The position numbers and the translations under genes are program-made. From Candidatus Woesearchaeota archaeon (GTDB taxonomy: Archaea; Nanobdellota; Nanobdellia; Woesearchaeales; JAGVYF01): a stretch of 46,473 nucleotides of DNA. Position 1 is the stretch's first letter. The number at the start of each line of letters is the position of its first letter. The stretch is taken from assembly GCA_016211195.1 (NCBI GenBank), contig JACQSS010000006.1, positions 1 through 46,473 on the forward strand. The letters are read 5' to 3'. Under the pieces are notes generated by a model, which did no database searches, was not told the DNA's origin, and worked only from the letters and a program-made list of their open reading frames with translations. Positions 35,064 through 43,926 of this stretch are shown piece after piece.

Positions 35064-36432
35064 GTGCAATCCTCTGCTTCAGCAGCATTTTGACCGTGTC
35101 CGGCTTTGCCTTGCCCTTGCTCAGTGCCATGACTTTGCCCATCAGAAAATTAAGTGCTTTTTCTTCGCCAGCCAGATAATCCTTCACAGCGCTCTGGTTT
35201 TCAGCAATAACCTTCTCTGCGAGCACACCAAGTTCATCCTCCTTGCTGATAATACCCAGCCCTTGCCTGGCGACATATGCACGCGGGCTGAATGATTTTT
35301 CAGTAAGCTGCAAGAGAAGCTGCGCTGCTATCTGGTCTGTGACCTCTTTCTTCTCCACCATCTGCAGGAGTTCAATGATATACCCTTCATCCAGACCCAA
35401 TTCATGGAGCGCCTTTTCGGACGCATTGACTACTTTGAGCAGCTCGTGACGAAGCCATTTTGCTGCAAGGATGGGGTTAATGACTTTTGCAACCCTTTCG
35501 AACAATTCAGCCAATGCAAGGTCACTTGCCAGAATTCGCGCATCGATAGGCGACAAGCCCATTTTCTGGAACTTGACCACTTTGAGATGTGGTTTCTCCG
35601 GGAGGGTCTTCTGTATCGATACGAGCAGGTCTTCTGGAATGTGCAACACCGGCAAATCTGGTTCGGGAATGAACATGTAATCCAGTGCCGTCTCTTTTGA
35701 CCGCATGAAGTGTGTCATGCCATGCGCGTCCGGCGGGCTGCGGGTATGCGAGAAAACTTTCTCGCCACTGGTCACGGCATCGTGCTGGCGGCGTATCTCA
35801 CCGTCAATTGCAGCGACAATGGCCCTTATGGAATTGACATTCTTGATTTCAACCCGTGGGTGATGATCGGTACTGACATTCACATCGCATTTGATGCCTG
35901 CATTCCGGGAGACTGCCTTGATGTACGATAGTGTCGTCAGGAGACTTTCAAGCCAGAGTTTGACCTGCTCAGAGGAAGTAAAGTCTGGTTCTGTCACAAT
36001 CTCGATAAGCGGATACCCACTGCGGTTATAATCCACCAAGCCCGTTTCCGGGTCCCATCGTGCCGGGTCTTCTTCGAGATGGCACTCGCGGATGCCAATG
36101 TCCAAGTAGGAGCCATGTTCTCCCACAGGATGCGAGTAGCTGCCGGAGATAGTCATTTGATACCCTTTGGGCAAATCAGGCCAGTCATAATGCTTGCGCT
36201 GGAAGATGAGTTTCCTGTTGACAGTACAATCAAGCATCAACGAGCAGGCAAGTACCTTTTCGACTGCCTCGCCATTGGGCAACATTGGTTTGGACCCGGG
36301 CTGGCCTGTGCACCGGGGACAGACAATTGTATTAGGTAGCGCATCAGCGGCAATGGGACAGCAGCAAAAGAGTTTCTGACGTGTCCTGTTCATCGCCAGA
36401 TAACCATGTATCTCAAGCCCGATTTTTACCAT
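35044..36432 (-). CDS. gatB: Asp-tRNA(Asn)/Glu-tRNA(Gln) amidotransferase subunit B
   Basis: 'IGLEIHGYLAMNRTRQKLFCCCP', 'HYDWPDLPKGYQMT', 'LEEDPARWDPETGLVDYNRSGYPLIEIVTEPDF', 'EIKNVNSIRAIVAAIDGEIRRQ'. Confidence 0.95.
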   Translation of the reverse strand: MVKIGLEIHGYLAMNRTRQKLFCCCPIAADALPNTIVCPRCTGQPGSKPMLPNGEAVEKVLACSLMLDCTVNRKLIFQRKHYDWPDLPKGYQMTISGSYSHPVGEHGSYLDIGIRECHLEEDPARWDPETGLVDYNRSGYPLIEIVTEPDFTSSEQVKLWLESLLTTLSYIKAVSRNAGIKCDVNVSTDHHPRVEIKNVNSIRAIVAAIDGEIRRQHDAVTSGEKVFSHTRSPPDAHGMTHFMRSKETALDYMFIPEPDLPVLHIPEDLLVSIQKTLPEKPHLKVVKFQKMGLSPIDARILASDLALAELFERVAKVINPILAAKWLRHELLKVVNASEKALHELGLDEGYIIELLQMVEKKEVTDQIAAQLLLQLTEKSFSPRAYVARQGLGIISKEDELGVLAEKVIAENQSAVKDYLAGEEKALNFLMGKVMALSKGKAKPDTVKMLLKQRIAHGQNKD

Positions 36433-36433
36433 G

Positions 36434-37015
36434 TTATGCTTTCGCTTTCAGCTTCAGATCAAAGCAGACGTCTTCCAGCTTGTTCAGGTCGTATTTGATA
36501 CTGTCGAATTTCCTGCGCAGTTCACTTTCGCGAATGTCAAACCGGAGCAGCTCTTCATAGATTTTGTCAAGAAAATCCTTGATAACAAAAGGCTCCTTAT
36601 AGTTGCCCTTGCTTGCTGCCGCGATTGCCTTGCGGACAAGTTCACCAGACAAGTCGCACAGCCCGAGAAGGTAATAATCTGTTTCAACGCCAAGGTCTGC
36701 ACGAGTCATGAGGCGTTTGTCCCGGACGAAGTGGTAATACAACATTGCCTCGACAAATTCCTGTATGGCGACTTTGTAACTGCCCTCATGGTACATCTTC
36801 TTGTTCTTTGTCACATACTCATTGAGCAGCTTGAGCTGCCTCTGCATCTCCCTGACCAGCGCGTCTGCCTCTTTCATGTCATCCCGATGGACAGCATAGA
36901 TGACCTGCTTGGTCAGCTTGAGCACATCACGCGACTTCTTAATGAGTTCCTCACGTTGACTATCAAATTCCTTGGACTCAGCCAGCATATCTACAAAATC
37001 ATGTTTATCAAGCAT
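36434..37015 (-). CDS. Translin-family protein
   Basis: Start ATG 37015 (MLDKHDFVDML); 'QREELIKKSRDVLKLTKQVIYAVHRDDMKEA', 'YKVAIQEFVEAMLYYHFVRDKRL', 'YYLLGLCDLSGELVRKAIAAASKGNY' are translin-like. Confidence 0.88.
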   Translation of the reverse strand: MLDKHDFVDMLAESKEFDSQREELIKKSRDVLKLTKQVIYAVHRDDMKEADALVREMQRQLKLLNEYVTKNKKMYHEGSYKVAIQEFVEAMLYYHFVRDKRLMTRADLGVETDYYLLGLCDLSGELVRKAIAAASKGNYKEPFVIKDFLDKIYEELLRFDIRESELRRKFDSIKYDLNKLEDVCFDLKLKAKA

Positions 37016-37084
37016 AGGCAGAAGGAAAGCGTGGTCTATATATAGGTTTCGAGTGTCATTGCGGTAAAGCAGAATCCGTGGACA

Positions 37085-37296
37085 GGCTCCATCCAGAAAT
37101 AGGTTGGCATCTTTTTTGTGATGCTCTAAAAAGGAGGAAAACAAAACGGAAGGGGATAGCTGTTAGCGAGCGCATCGAAGCTGACCACTGAAGACGCAGT
37201 CTGACTGTGCCTACGGGAGGGACCCGCTTCGTGCAAACACAACAATGAGCCGAACCGATGCCAACCCGAAGCGGAGCGGAGTTTTTGGATGGAGCA
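37085..37296 (-). mobile_element. MITE-like repeat copy B (about 212 bp), opposite orientation to copy A
   Basis: Contains reverse complement of copy A ends: 'ATGAGCCGAACCGATGCCAACCC' (identical 23 bp to copy A) and 'GGCTCCATCCAGAAATAGGTTGGCATC'. Flanking duplication not evident. Confidence 0.7.
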
Positions 37297-37341
37297 GTGC
37301 ATCCGCAAATATTTATAACATGACCTCTGTTTCCCTTCGCG

Positions 37342-38010
37342 ATGGGCAAAGAGAAAAAGAAGTTATTTGTTGAATGGGTAGAAATTACAAAGGACATACG
37401 CGGTTTTTCTCGGGGTTTTTCACTTGATTTTACTGCTCCGCTCACGATTCTTGTTGGGGAAAACGGAACAGGGAAATCGACGCTCCTGGACTTGATAAGA
37501 AGTCACTATACTTCATCTGGGCTATGGCAAGACGACCTAAAGGAGTACGCAAGAGTAACCGGCCTGCAAAGCCCATCTGTAAAATACTTTAATTTTCATA
37601 GCGATGATTTCAAGTATAGCACTCTCTTTGGGCCCAATATGGACGCACAGCTTGCAGCAATGAGGCGATCATCTGGTGAAGGAGTCACTCTTCAGCTGGT
37701 TGCTTGTGGCATTCTTGCTGCCAACAATTCCTTGCTTTTGCTTGATGAAGTTGCACGTGGTTATTCTCCAGCGTTCCAAGCACGCTGCGCCCAAGGGATT
37801 TACTCACTTGTTAGTAAGGGAAACCAGCTCATTGTGGCAAGTCATTCAGAATATGTCATGGAGCTTGGTTATATGCCGGACTGTAAATTGTATTCGGTAG
37901 AGCACAGAAGATATATGACTCCCAAAGAATTTTTGACAGCGCATCTTACACGTAAAAAAAAAGTAAGTGAGCTACCCTGCAGAAGCTCTAGGAAATCCAT
38001 AAAGCAGTAA
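37342..38010 (+). CDS. AAA/ABC-type P-loop ATPase
   Basis: Walker A 'LVGENGTGKSTLLDLI', signature-like 'RRSSGEGVTLQLV', Walker B 'NSLLLLDEVARGYSP', H-loop-like 'LIVASHSEY'. Confidence 0.9.
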   Translation: MGKEKKKLFVEWVEITKDIRGFSRGFSLDFTAPLTILVGENGTGKSTLLDLIRSHYTSSGLWQDDLKEYARVTGLQSPSVKYFNFHSDDFKYSTLFGPNMDAQLAAMRRSSGEGVTLQLVACGILAANNSLLLLDEVARGYSPAFQARCAQGIYSLVSKGNQLIVASHSEYVMELGYMPDCKLYSVEHRRYMTPKEFLTAHLTRKKKVSELPCRSSRKSIKQ

Positions 38011-38107
38011 AACGATTTTTGTGCCGCGGCTATCCCAATCGCAGCAAGCTGCGGGGAATTAAACCCAGAAAGTATTAAAAACCGCGTGCTGTTGCCAGGG
38101 GTATTCT

Positions 38108-38620
38108 ATGAGAGTAAAATTACTAATAGTTGTAGCAGTACTCATGCTAATAGGTTGTGCAGGGAAAGAAAAACAGCTGCGGCACGATATGAGTAGTGAG
38201 AATGTTTTTCTCATTTCAAACATAACGGCTGAGAATGTCAGCATCAATGGCATCGGCCTTGGAGCCAGCGTTTTGGATGTTCTCAACGTCTTCGGAGAGC
38301 CAGATAACAGGAAAGAATACATCCTTGAAGGGGAGACTAATCTCGAATACGGCGTAAAGATAAATCTCAGCGATAATGGACTTATCTTCCATTTTGATAA
38401 CGGCACATTGACACGGTTTACGCTCAAGCAACCCTATACAGACCATTATCAGACAGCAACGCAACTGAATTTCACCAAGCGGGAAGTCTATGATTGGTTT
38501 GGCTTGCCTGACAAGCAGACGCCAGTACTGAATTATATGGTCTATACTTATAAGGAAAAGGGCATCGACATCTTCTTGAAAGGCAGGAACGTGAACCGGA
38601 TCAGTTTCTTCCGGGAGTGA
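38108..38620 (+). CDS. Putative lipoprotein
   Basis: Signal peptide with lipobox 'LMLIGC' followed by a small predicted domain. Confidence 0.7.
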   Translation: MRVKLLIVVAVLMLIGCAGKEKQLRHDMSSENVFLISNITAENVSINGIGLGASVLDVLNVFGEPDNRKEYILEGETNLEYGVKINLSDNGLIFHFDNGTLTRFTLKQPYTDHYQTATQLNFTKREVYDWFGLPDKQTPVLNYMVYTYKEKGIDIFLKGRNVNRISFFRE

Positions 38621-38621
38621 A

Positions 38622-38885
38622 CTACCACTTATATGCCACGACTTTTGGAAGCTCCAGATATTCGTCTTCCTTGGTTGCGGCAGTTTCTGGCTGCACTGGC
38701 GGGCTTTTCTGCTCAGGCGTGTCAAAGAGTTGTGAAAACACATCCGTTGCCTGCGGAGAGACATTCATCTCTGTCGGCGGGGGATTTTCCTGAACTGGCA
38801 CTTTGTTGATCAGACTGGATAAAAAAGCAATTACCTTTCCAATCTCTTCTTCAGAATCCCGTGTCGTGTCAATGGTAATAATCAT
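38622..38885 (-). CDS. Hypothetical protein translationally coupled to histone gene
   Basis: 'MIITIDTTRDSEEEIGKVIAFLSSLI...'; 4-nt overlap with upstream histone ORF. Confidence 0.65.
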   Translation of the reverse strand: MIITIDTTRDSEEEIGKVIAFLSSLINKVPVQENPPPTEMNVSPQATDVFSQLFDTPEQKSPPVQPETAATKEDEYLELPKVVAYKW

Positions 38886-39085
38886 TGTGACAACCGCAGG
38901 TCTTCCCCAAGCAATGTTTTTCTATTACAGTTCTTCATGACCTGCACAGCCTTGGCAATCAACCGCCCAGCTTCCTCTTCCAATGTCTGCATCAGCGCAA
39001 TCTTGGCTTCCATGCTGACCCGCCTTGCACCCGCTTGTTTCAGCATCCGTTCAGCTGGCGCATAGGGAAGGACATTTTTTCTCAT
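38882..39085 (-). CDS. Archaeal histone (HMf-like)
   Basis: 'LPYAPAERMLKQAGARRVSMEAKIALMQTLEEEAGRLIAKAVQVMKNCNRKTLLGEDLRLS' matches the single histone fold. Confidence 0.9.
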   Translation of the reverse strand: MRKNVLPYAPAERMLKQAGARRVSMEAKIALMQTLEEEAGRLIAKAVQVMKNCNRKTLLGEDLRLSQ

Positions 39086-39136
39086 CCCCTAAATCAAGAC
39101 AAGCAAATTAATAAAGCTTTGTTTCTTCGTCATGGG

Positions 39137-39814
39137 ATGCATGACATACTCATCGAACTTGAGACTCTTTTGACAACAGTTCCAAAAGACGATAAGTTGA
39201 GCGACTACAAGAAGGAACGATTCAACAGGTGGCGGAACCGCTTGGGAACACTCTTCTCCGCACTGGAAGAAGAACGGGACAAGCTCCAGCAGATAATCAT
39301 CGCACAGGAAACAGAGCAGCGAAAGATGAAACTCATCAACGAGCTGTTCATGCATTATGGTCATCTGGACATACAGCAGATGAAACGTCTTTGCAGTCTC
39401 CTGAGAGGACAACACGCTCCGCCGAGGAAACAAAAGCTCGTGCTTCCTGAGGCCATCAGCCCGGAGATTAATGCGGACTACGATGAATTGCAGCGCTGCT
39501 TTGACGCTGGTTGTTACCGTGCTGCCATCATTCTCTGCGGTCGGATTCTGGAAACTGCACTGCATCGCAAATATTTCGAGCTCACGGGAAAGGACGTGCT
39601 GGAAACCAATCCAGGAATGGGGCTGGGCAAGGTACTGGCCAAGATCAAGGAACTGAATTATGACTTCGGGCCGGGAATAACAGAACAGATACACCTCATT
39701 AATCAGGTGCGCATCAACTCAGTGCATCAGAAACAGAACGCATTCCTGCCCACCAAGGAGCAGGCACAGGCAACTGTTTTGTACATGCTCGACGTGCTGA
39801 AAAAATTATTTTGA
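39137..39814 (+). CDS. Hypothetical protein with coiled-coil and DUF4145/HEPN-like helical C-terminus
   Basis: ATG 39137; 'CYRAAIILCGRILETALHRKYFELTG...INQVRINSVHQKQNAFLPTKEQAQATVLYMLDVL'. The track start (39035) overlaps the histone gene and is unlikely. Confidence 0.65.
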   Translation: MHDILIELETLLTTVPKDDKLSDYKKERFNRWRNRLGTLFSALEEERDKLQQIIIAQETEQRKMKLINELFMHYGHLDIQQMKRLCSLLRGQHAPPRKQKLVLPEAISPEINADYDELQRCFDAGCYRAAIILCGRILETALHRKYFELTGKDVLETNPGMGLGKVLAKIKELNYDFGPGITEQIHLINQVRINSVHQKQNAFLPTKEQAQATVLYMLDVLKKLF

Positions 39815-39913
39815 CCGCCTGAGGAAAGATTTTGTTCTACTGTTTATCAAGGGATTTGACACAGAGTGAATAGTGATTATAATTTACTATCAACAAGTAA
39901 CAAAAGTATAGAA

Positions 39914-39925
39914 AAATATATATAT
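39914..39925 (+). promoter_or_regulatory. TATA-like box upstream of PHPT-like gene
   Basis: 'aaatatatatat' about 30-40 nt upstream of ATG 39955. Confidence 0.45.
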
Positions 39926-39954
39926 GACCACCCATCACCCAAACAGTGATCCAT

Positions 39955-40317
39955 ATGACACAAACACTTGAAGAGCTTGTTGATGTTGACCTTCCAGCAT
40001 GGGGAACATATAAGTTCATCTTAGTGAAGGTCGGAGACAACAAATCAGAAAAATCAGTCCTAGTTGGACGACCTGGTTTATCCTACCATGATGACGTCTT
40101 GGCTGCGTATGCAAGAACGCTACCAGGAGGAATACAGGTTCAGAACGTCCTTGGTGGCGGCAGAATCAGAGTCAGCAGTGAAGAATTGTATGCCTACGGA
40201 TACAGCGGTTCTTTTGGAGAAGCCCCGCAAGAGGAAGTGGAGAATATCCTAAAGCAATACATAGAGCAGAACAAGCTTCCAGCCAAGCTAAAAGTTGAAA
40301 TGGGCAAAGGTTACTGA
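39955..40317 (+). CDS. Janus/Ocnus-family protein-histidine phosphatase (PHPT1-like)
   Basis: 'DVDLPAWGTYKFILVKV', 'LSYHDDVLAAY', 'VQNVLGGGRIRV', 'YAYGYSGSFGEA' align collinearly with recalled human PHPT1 'DVDIDSDGVFKYVLIRV', 'AEYHADIYDKV', 'CECLGGGRISH', 'HVYGYSMAYGPA', including the active-site His in YHxD. Confidence 0.85.
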   Translation: MTQTLEELVDVDLPAWGTYKFILVKVGDNKSEKSVLVGRPGLSYHDDVLAAYARTLPGGIQVQNVLGGGRIRVSSEELYAYGYSGSFGEAPQEEVENILKQYIEQNKLPAKLKVEMGKGY

Positions 40318-40346
40318 TTTTATTTTTTTTATTTCCTCTTGTTTTA
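40318..40346 (+). terminator. T-rich archaeal-type terminator
   Basis: 'tttatttttttttatttcctcttgtttta'-like T tracts immediately after the PHPT-like stop codon. Confidence 0.4.
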
Positions 40347-40433
40347 GTAACCAACTGCTTCACTTGCAACGTCACCAGACTGCCCCTGGGAAGCTTTATT
40401 AACTGCTGACACTGGGTATTGGTGGTGATAGGC

Positions 40434-40817
40434 ATGGATCAATTGTCATTGGATGATGTTGTTTTTCTTGCGACACGATTGACCAATATACAACGGGAAG
40501 AAAATCTGTTTCAGAAAGGACCTTCAGGTGATGGCAGGAAGGTCATCACGTACCGTGCATCTTATAATGACCTGTACATGAGTGCGTTTTCCCACCCTTA
40601 TCCGGGATACGATTGCATGTATGAAGTAGTGGTACAATGCGGTGAAACAACCGTCGCCGAATATGTTCTGTTTTACGGCCCAAAAGCAAAGGATACCCGC
40701 GTGCGTGACGCGTTCCTTATGCTGGAAACAACGTATAAGACAGAGAAGGGAGACCGGGCAGAAGATGCCAAAGAGGCAATAGCCCGCGCGCGACAGCTAT
40801 TGAAGGAATTGGCGTAG
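40434..40817 (+). CDS. Hypothetical protein
   Basis: ATG 40434 (MDQLSLDDVVFLATRLTNIQ...), 127 aa, directly upstream of mutS on the same strand. Confidence 0.65.
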   Translation: MDQLSLDDVVFLATRLTNIQREENLFQKGPSGDGRKVITYRASYNDLYMSAFSHPYPGYDCMYEVVVQCGETTVAEYVLFYGPKAKDTRVRDAFLMLETTYKTEKGDRAEDAKEAIARARQLLKELA

Positions 40818-40857
40818 ATATTTATATCCCCAGTACCAACCTTACCCGCGAGGGGAA

Positions 40858-43311
40858 ATGGACGGATTTCATGAAGAACATCTCACGCCGGCAATGCACC
40901 AGTACGCGGCAGTGAAGAAAAAGCACCCGGACTGCATCACGCTGTTCCGCATGGGGGATTTTTATGAAACATTCTATGACGACGCAAAAGTGTGTGCCAG
41001 GGAACTTGAGATAACATTAACGAGCAGGGGGAAAGGCGAGAAGCGAGCTCCACTAGCCGGCATCCCCTATCATGCACTGGACAACTACCTTGCCAAACTT
41101 GTCAAAAGAGGATACAAGGTTGCCATTGTTGAACAAATGGAGGACCCGAAAAAGGCAAAGGGCATTGTCAAGCGGGACGTTGTCCGCATTGTCACTCCCG
41201 GCACAGTGATTGAAAGCAACCTGCTTGATGCCCGGGCGAATAATTACATTATCTCACTGTACCAGCACGATGACAAATATGGTCTGGCGTGCGTTGACAT
41301 TTCAACGGGGGAATTTACGGTCTTCAGCACCGCGGAGCAGCAACTCGACGCAGAGCTCGCACGACTGCAGCCTGCGGAGTGCCTGATTCCTGCCTCTTTA
41401 GGAATGCACACAGCACACATCAAAAAATGTGGCACGGTTATCCAGGCATACCCAGACCCATTCTTTACTGTGAAAAGTGCGACAGAAGCACTGACGACGC
41501 ATTTTAATGTGGCATCGCTAACGGGCTTAGGGCTTGACGATTCTCTCCTCGTGCAGGCAGCTGGCGGCCTGCTGCACTACCTGAAGGAAACACAGAAATG
41601 TTCACTTAACCATATCACCAAGGTACGACAGCGTTCAGAATTCATGCATCTCGACAGCAGCACAGTGCGCAACCTCGAGATTTTCCGGAACATCAGGGAT
41701 AACGGCCAGCAGGGAACGCTCATTGCCGTTATGGACAAGACACGCACATCCATGGGCGCCCGCCTCCTCAAGAAATGGATAATGTATCCTTTGCTGGAAG
41801 AGCAGAAGATAAATGCACGGCTGACTGCAGTGGACGAGCTTGTGCACCAGCAGGCCGTGCGTCAGGACCTTGCACGTGCCTTGCAGCAGATACAGGACAT
41901 TGAACGTATCACCTGTAGAATAACGTACGGGACAGCATTACCAAGGGAACTGTTATCATTGGCACAATCACTTTCGGTGATACCTGACCTACGTGCAACG
42001 CTGGACAGGACACAGTGCACATTGCTTCGGGAATTCATCGCTTGTGACCCGTGCACTAATGTCGTCTCTGCACTAACTGCATTGTCATCTGACCCACCGG
42101 CAACAATCCGTGAGGGCCATATTTTCGCAGCAGGCCATAATCCAGAGCTTGATACCCTCCGGCAGTATGCGGGCGAGAGCAAGGAATGGATTGCTGCCCT
42201 AGAGCAAAAGGAGAGGGAGCGGACCGGTATCAAGAACCTGAAAATTGGTTATAACAGGGTTTTCGGCTATTTTATTCTGCTCAGCAAAGGACAGATGGAC
42301 AAAGCCCCGGACGATTACATCCGCAAGCAGACAATTGCCACAGGTGAGCGTTATGTCACCCCAGAACTGAAAGAAAAAGAGGAGTTGCTCCTGCATGCAG
42401 AAGAACGGATGCACGAGCTTGAGTACACACTATATATGGACCTTCTCGCACGATTGCAGAAGGAAGCAGCGGCAATGCAGGCACTGGCCGCAGCAGTTGC
42501 ACAAGTTGATGTCTTATTGAGCTTTGCCGAATGCGCACGTGAATACCGCTACTGCAGGCCGATGATAACAACAGACGGACTCCTTCGCCTGGAAGGGGCA
42601 AGGCACCCGGTCGTTGAGCAACTGGAACGGCGCTATGTGCCCAATGATCTTCTTCTGTCATCAGTGGACCGGACCATCATTATCACCGGCCCCAATATGT
42701 CCGGGAAGAGCACACTTATGCGCAGCATTGCCCAGATCCAGCTCCTTGCGCAGGTCGGGAGCTATGTCCCATGTGCTGCTGCGTCAATAAGTCTTGCCGA
42801 CCGCATTTTCACACGTGTCGGTGCATACGACGACTTGACCCATGGGCAAAGCACGTTCATGGTCGAGATGGCGGAAACAGCCAATATCATGAACAACGCA
42901 ACTGCACAATCACTCGTTATTGTCGACGAGCTCGGCAGAGGGACAAGCACATTTGACGGCATTGCACTTGCCTATGCAGTTGCCGTTCACCTGCATCAGC
43001 ACATCAAGGCAAGGACACTCTTTGCAACCCATTATCATCAGATGAACAAGCTTGCCGAGGCGTTGCAGGGAGTACGCAATTACCACATGCAAATCAAAGA
43101 AAGTGGTGATGACATCATTTTCCTACGGCAGTTCGTGCTTGGCGGAACAGACAAGAGCTATGGCATCCATGTCGCAAAGCTTGCGGGCCTACCATTGCCA
43201 GTGCTTGAGACTGCACAAGCCATCATGAAGCAGCTGGAGGCAGAAGACAAGATCGCAGGAAAGATGGGACAGCGCAAAGACACTCCGACAGCCTTGACAA
43301 ACTATTTTTGA
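40858..43311 (+). CDS. mutS: DNA mismatch repair protein MutS
   Basis: N-terminal mismatch motif 'RMGDFYETFYDDAK', Walker A 'ITGPNMSGKSTLMRS', 'FTRVGAYDDLTHGQSTFMVEM', Walker B 'SLVIVDELGRGTSTFDG'. Confidence 0.98.
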   Translation: MDGFHEEHLTPAMHQYAAVKKKHPDCITLFRMGDFYETFYDDAKVCARELEITLTSRGKGEKRAPLAGIPYHALDNYLAKLVKRGYKVAIVEQMEDPKKAKGIVKRDVVRIVTPGTVIESNLLDARANNYIISLYQHDDKYGLACVDISTGEFTVFSTAEQQLDAELARLQPAECLIPASLGMHTAHIKKCGTVIQAYPDPFFTVKSATEALTTHFNVASLTGLGLDDSLLVQAAGGLLHYLKETQKCSLNHITKVRQRSEFMHLDSSTVRNLEIFRNIRDNGQQGTLIAVMDKTRTSMGARLLKKWIMYPLLEEQKINARLTAVDELVHQQAVRQDLARALQQIQDIERITCRITYGTALPRELLSLAQSLSVIPDLRATLDRTQCTLLREFIACDPCTNVVSALTALSSDPPATIREGHIFAAGHNPELDTLRQYAGESKEWIAALEQKERERTGIKNLKIGYNRVFGYFILLSKGQMDKAPDDYIRKQTIATGERYVTPELKEKEELLLHAEERMHELEYTLYMDLLARLQKEAAAMQALAAAVAQVDVLLSFAECAREYRYCRPMITTDGLLRLEGARHPVVEQLERRYVPNDLLLSSVDRTIIITGPNMSGKSTLMRSIAQIQLLAQVGSYVPCAAASISLADRIFTRVGAYDDLTHGQSTFMVEMAETANIMNNATAQSLVIVDELGRGTSTFDGIALAYAVAVHLHQHIKARTLFATHYHQMNKLAEALQGVRNYHMQIKESGDDIIFLRQFVLGGTDKSYGIHVAKLAGLPLPVLETAQAIMKQLEAEDKIAGKMGQRKDTPTALTNYF

Positions 43312-43313
43312 TT

Positions 43314-43787
43314 CTATTTCTTCCAGAGATAACGGAATATCACTGAGACCTCTTCCACCTTGGCTGAGGCATGCAAATCCAGCAAGCCAAGAAACGATTC
43401 GAGCCTTGTCGGCTCAATGCAATCGATCACATCTGCCAGCCCCTTAATGTGAACGCCGGCTTTGTTCGAGATGACAAGTGTCTTGTCCCTCAACTTTACC
43501 AGCTGCTGCTCCGTCGGCCGCAGCCCTGCATATTTGTCGACGACCAATCCAACACAGTCGACCGGTAGCAAGGGACTAATGATGCCTTCAACAGAACTCA
43601 TGGTATTGCTATTGATGATGTAGTCACTTAAGTCCATTGTAAGCGGATGATACGACGCCTTTGCTTTGAGCCGGTGGGCTCGCCTCAAATTTACCATATC
43701 ATCCCGTGTTTCCAGGACGAGTGTGTACCTCTTTGAGCGCTCTGCAGCGACCGGCACAAGGACAGGCAAGCTATAGTATGTCTGCAT
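43314..43787 (-). CDS. Hypothetical protein between mutS and mutL
   Basis: ATG 43787 (MQTYYSLPVLVPVAAERSKRYTLVLETRDDMVNLRRAH...), 157 aa. The 378-aa ORF in the track extends antisense into mutL and is not supported. Confidence 0.6.
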   Translation of the reverse strand: MQTYYSLPVLVPVAAERSKRYTLVLETRDDMVNLRRAHRLKAKASYHPLTMDLSDYIINSNTMSSVEGIISPLLPVDCVGLVVDKYAGLRPTEQQLVKLRDKTLVISNKAGVHIKGLADVIDCIEPTRLESFLGLLDLHASAKVEEVSVIFRYLWKK

Positions 43788-43926
43788 AGGTATCACGACT
43801 GGCCAGATGATACAGCTATTTATTCCTTTCGGGCAGAAAAAATCACCAAATGGAGACGACAATTTGATGTAGAGTCTGTTTTTATTTACCATAAAAGATA
43901 AATAGCAAGGAGCTCCTGTTGCCGCC

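Noticed and set aside
33496-36432. GatCAB cluster as unusual
   Set aside because: GatCAB occurs in many archaea for Asn-tRNA formation; order is ordinary.
37056-37445. 129-aa minus-strand ORF over the repeat element and ATPase start
   Set aside because: Covers the MITE-like copy B and the Walker A region of the opposite-strand ATPase; the similar peptide 'IQKxRxAxGWHRFGS' in copy A is explained by the shared DNA repeat.
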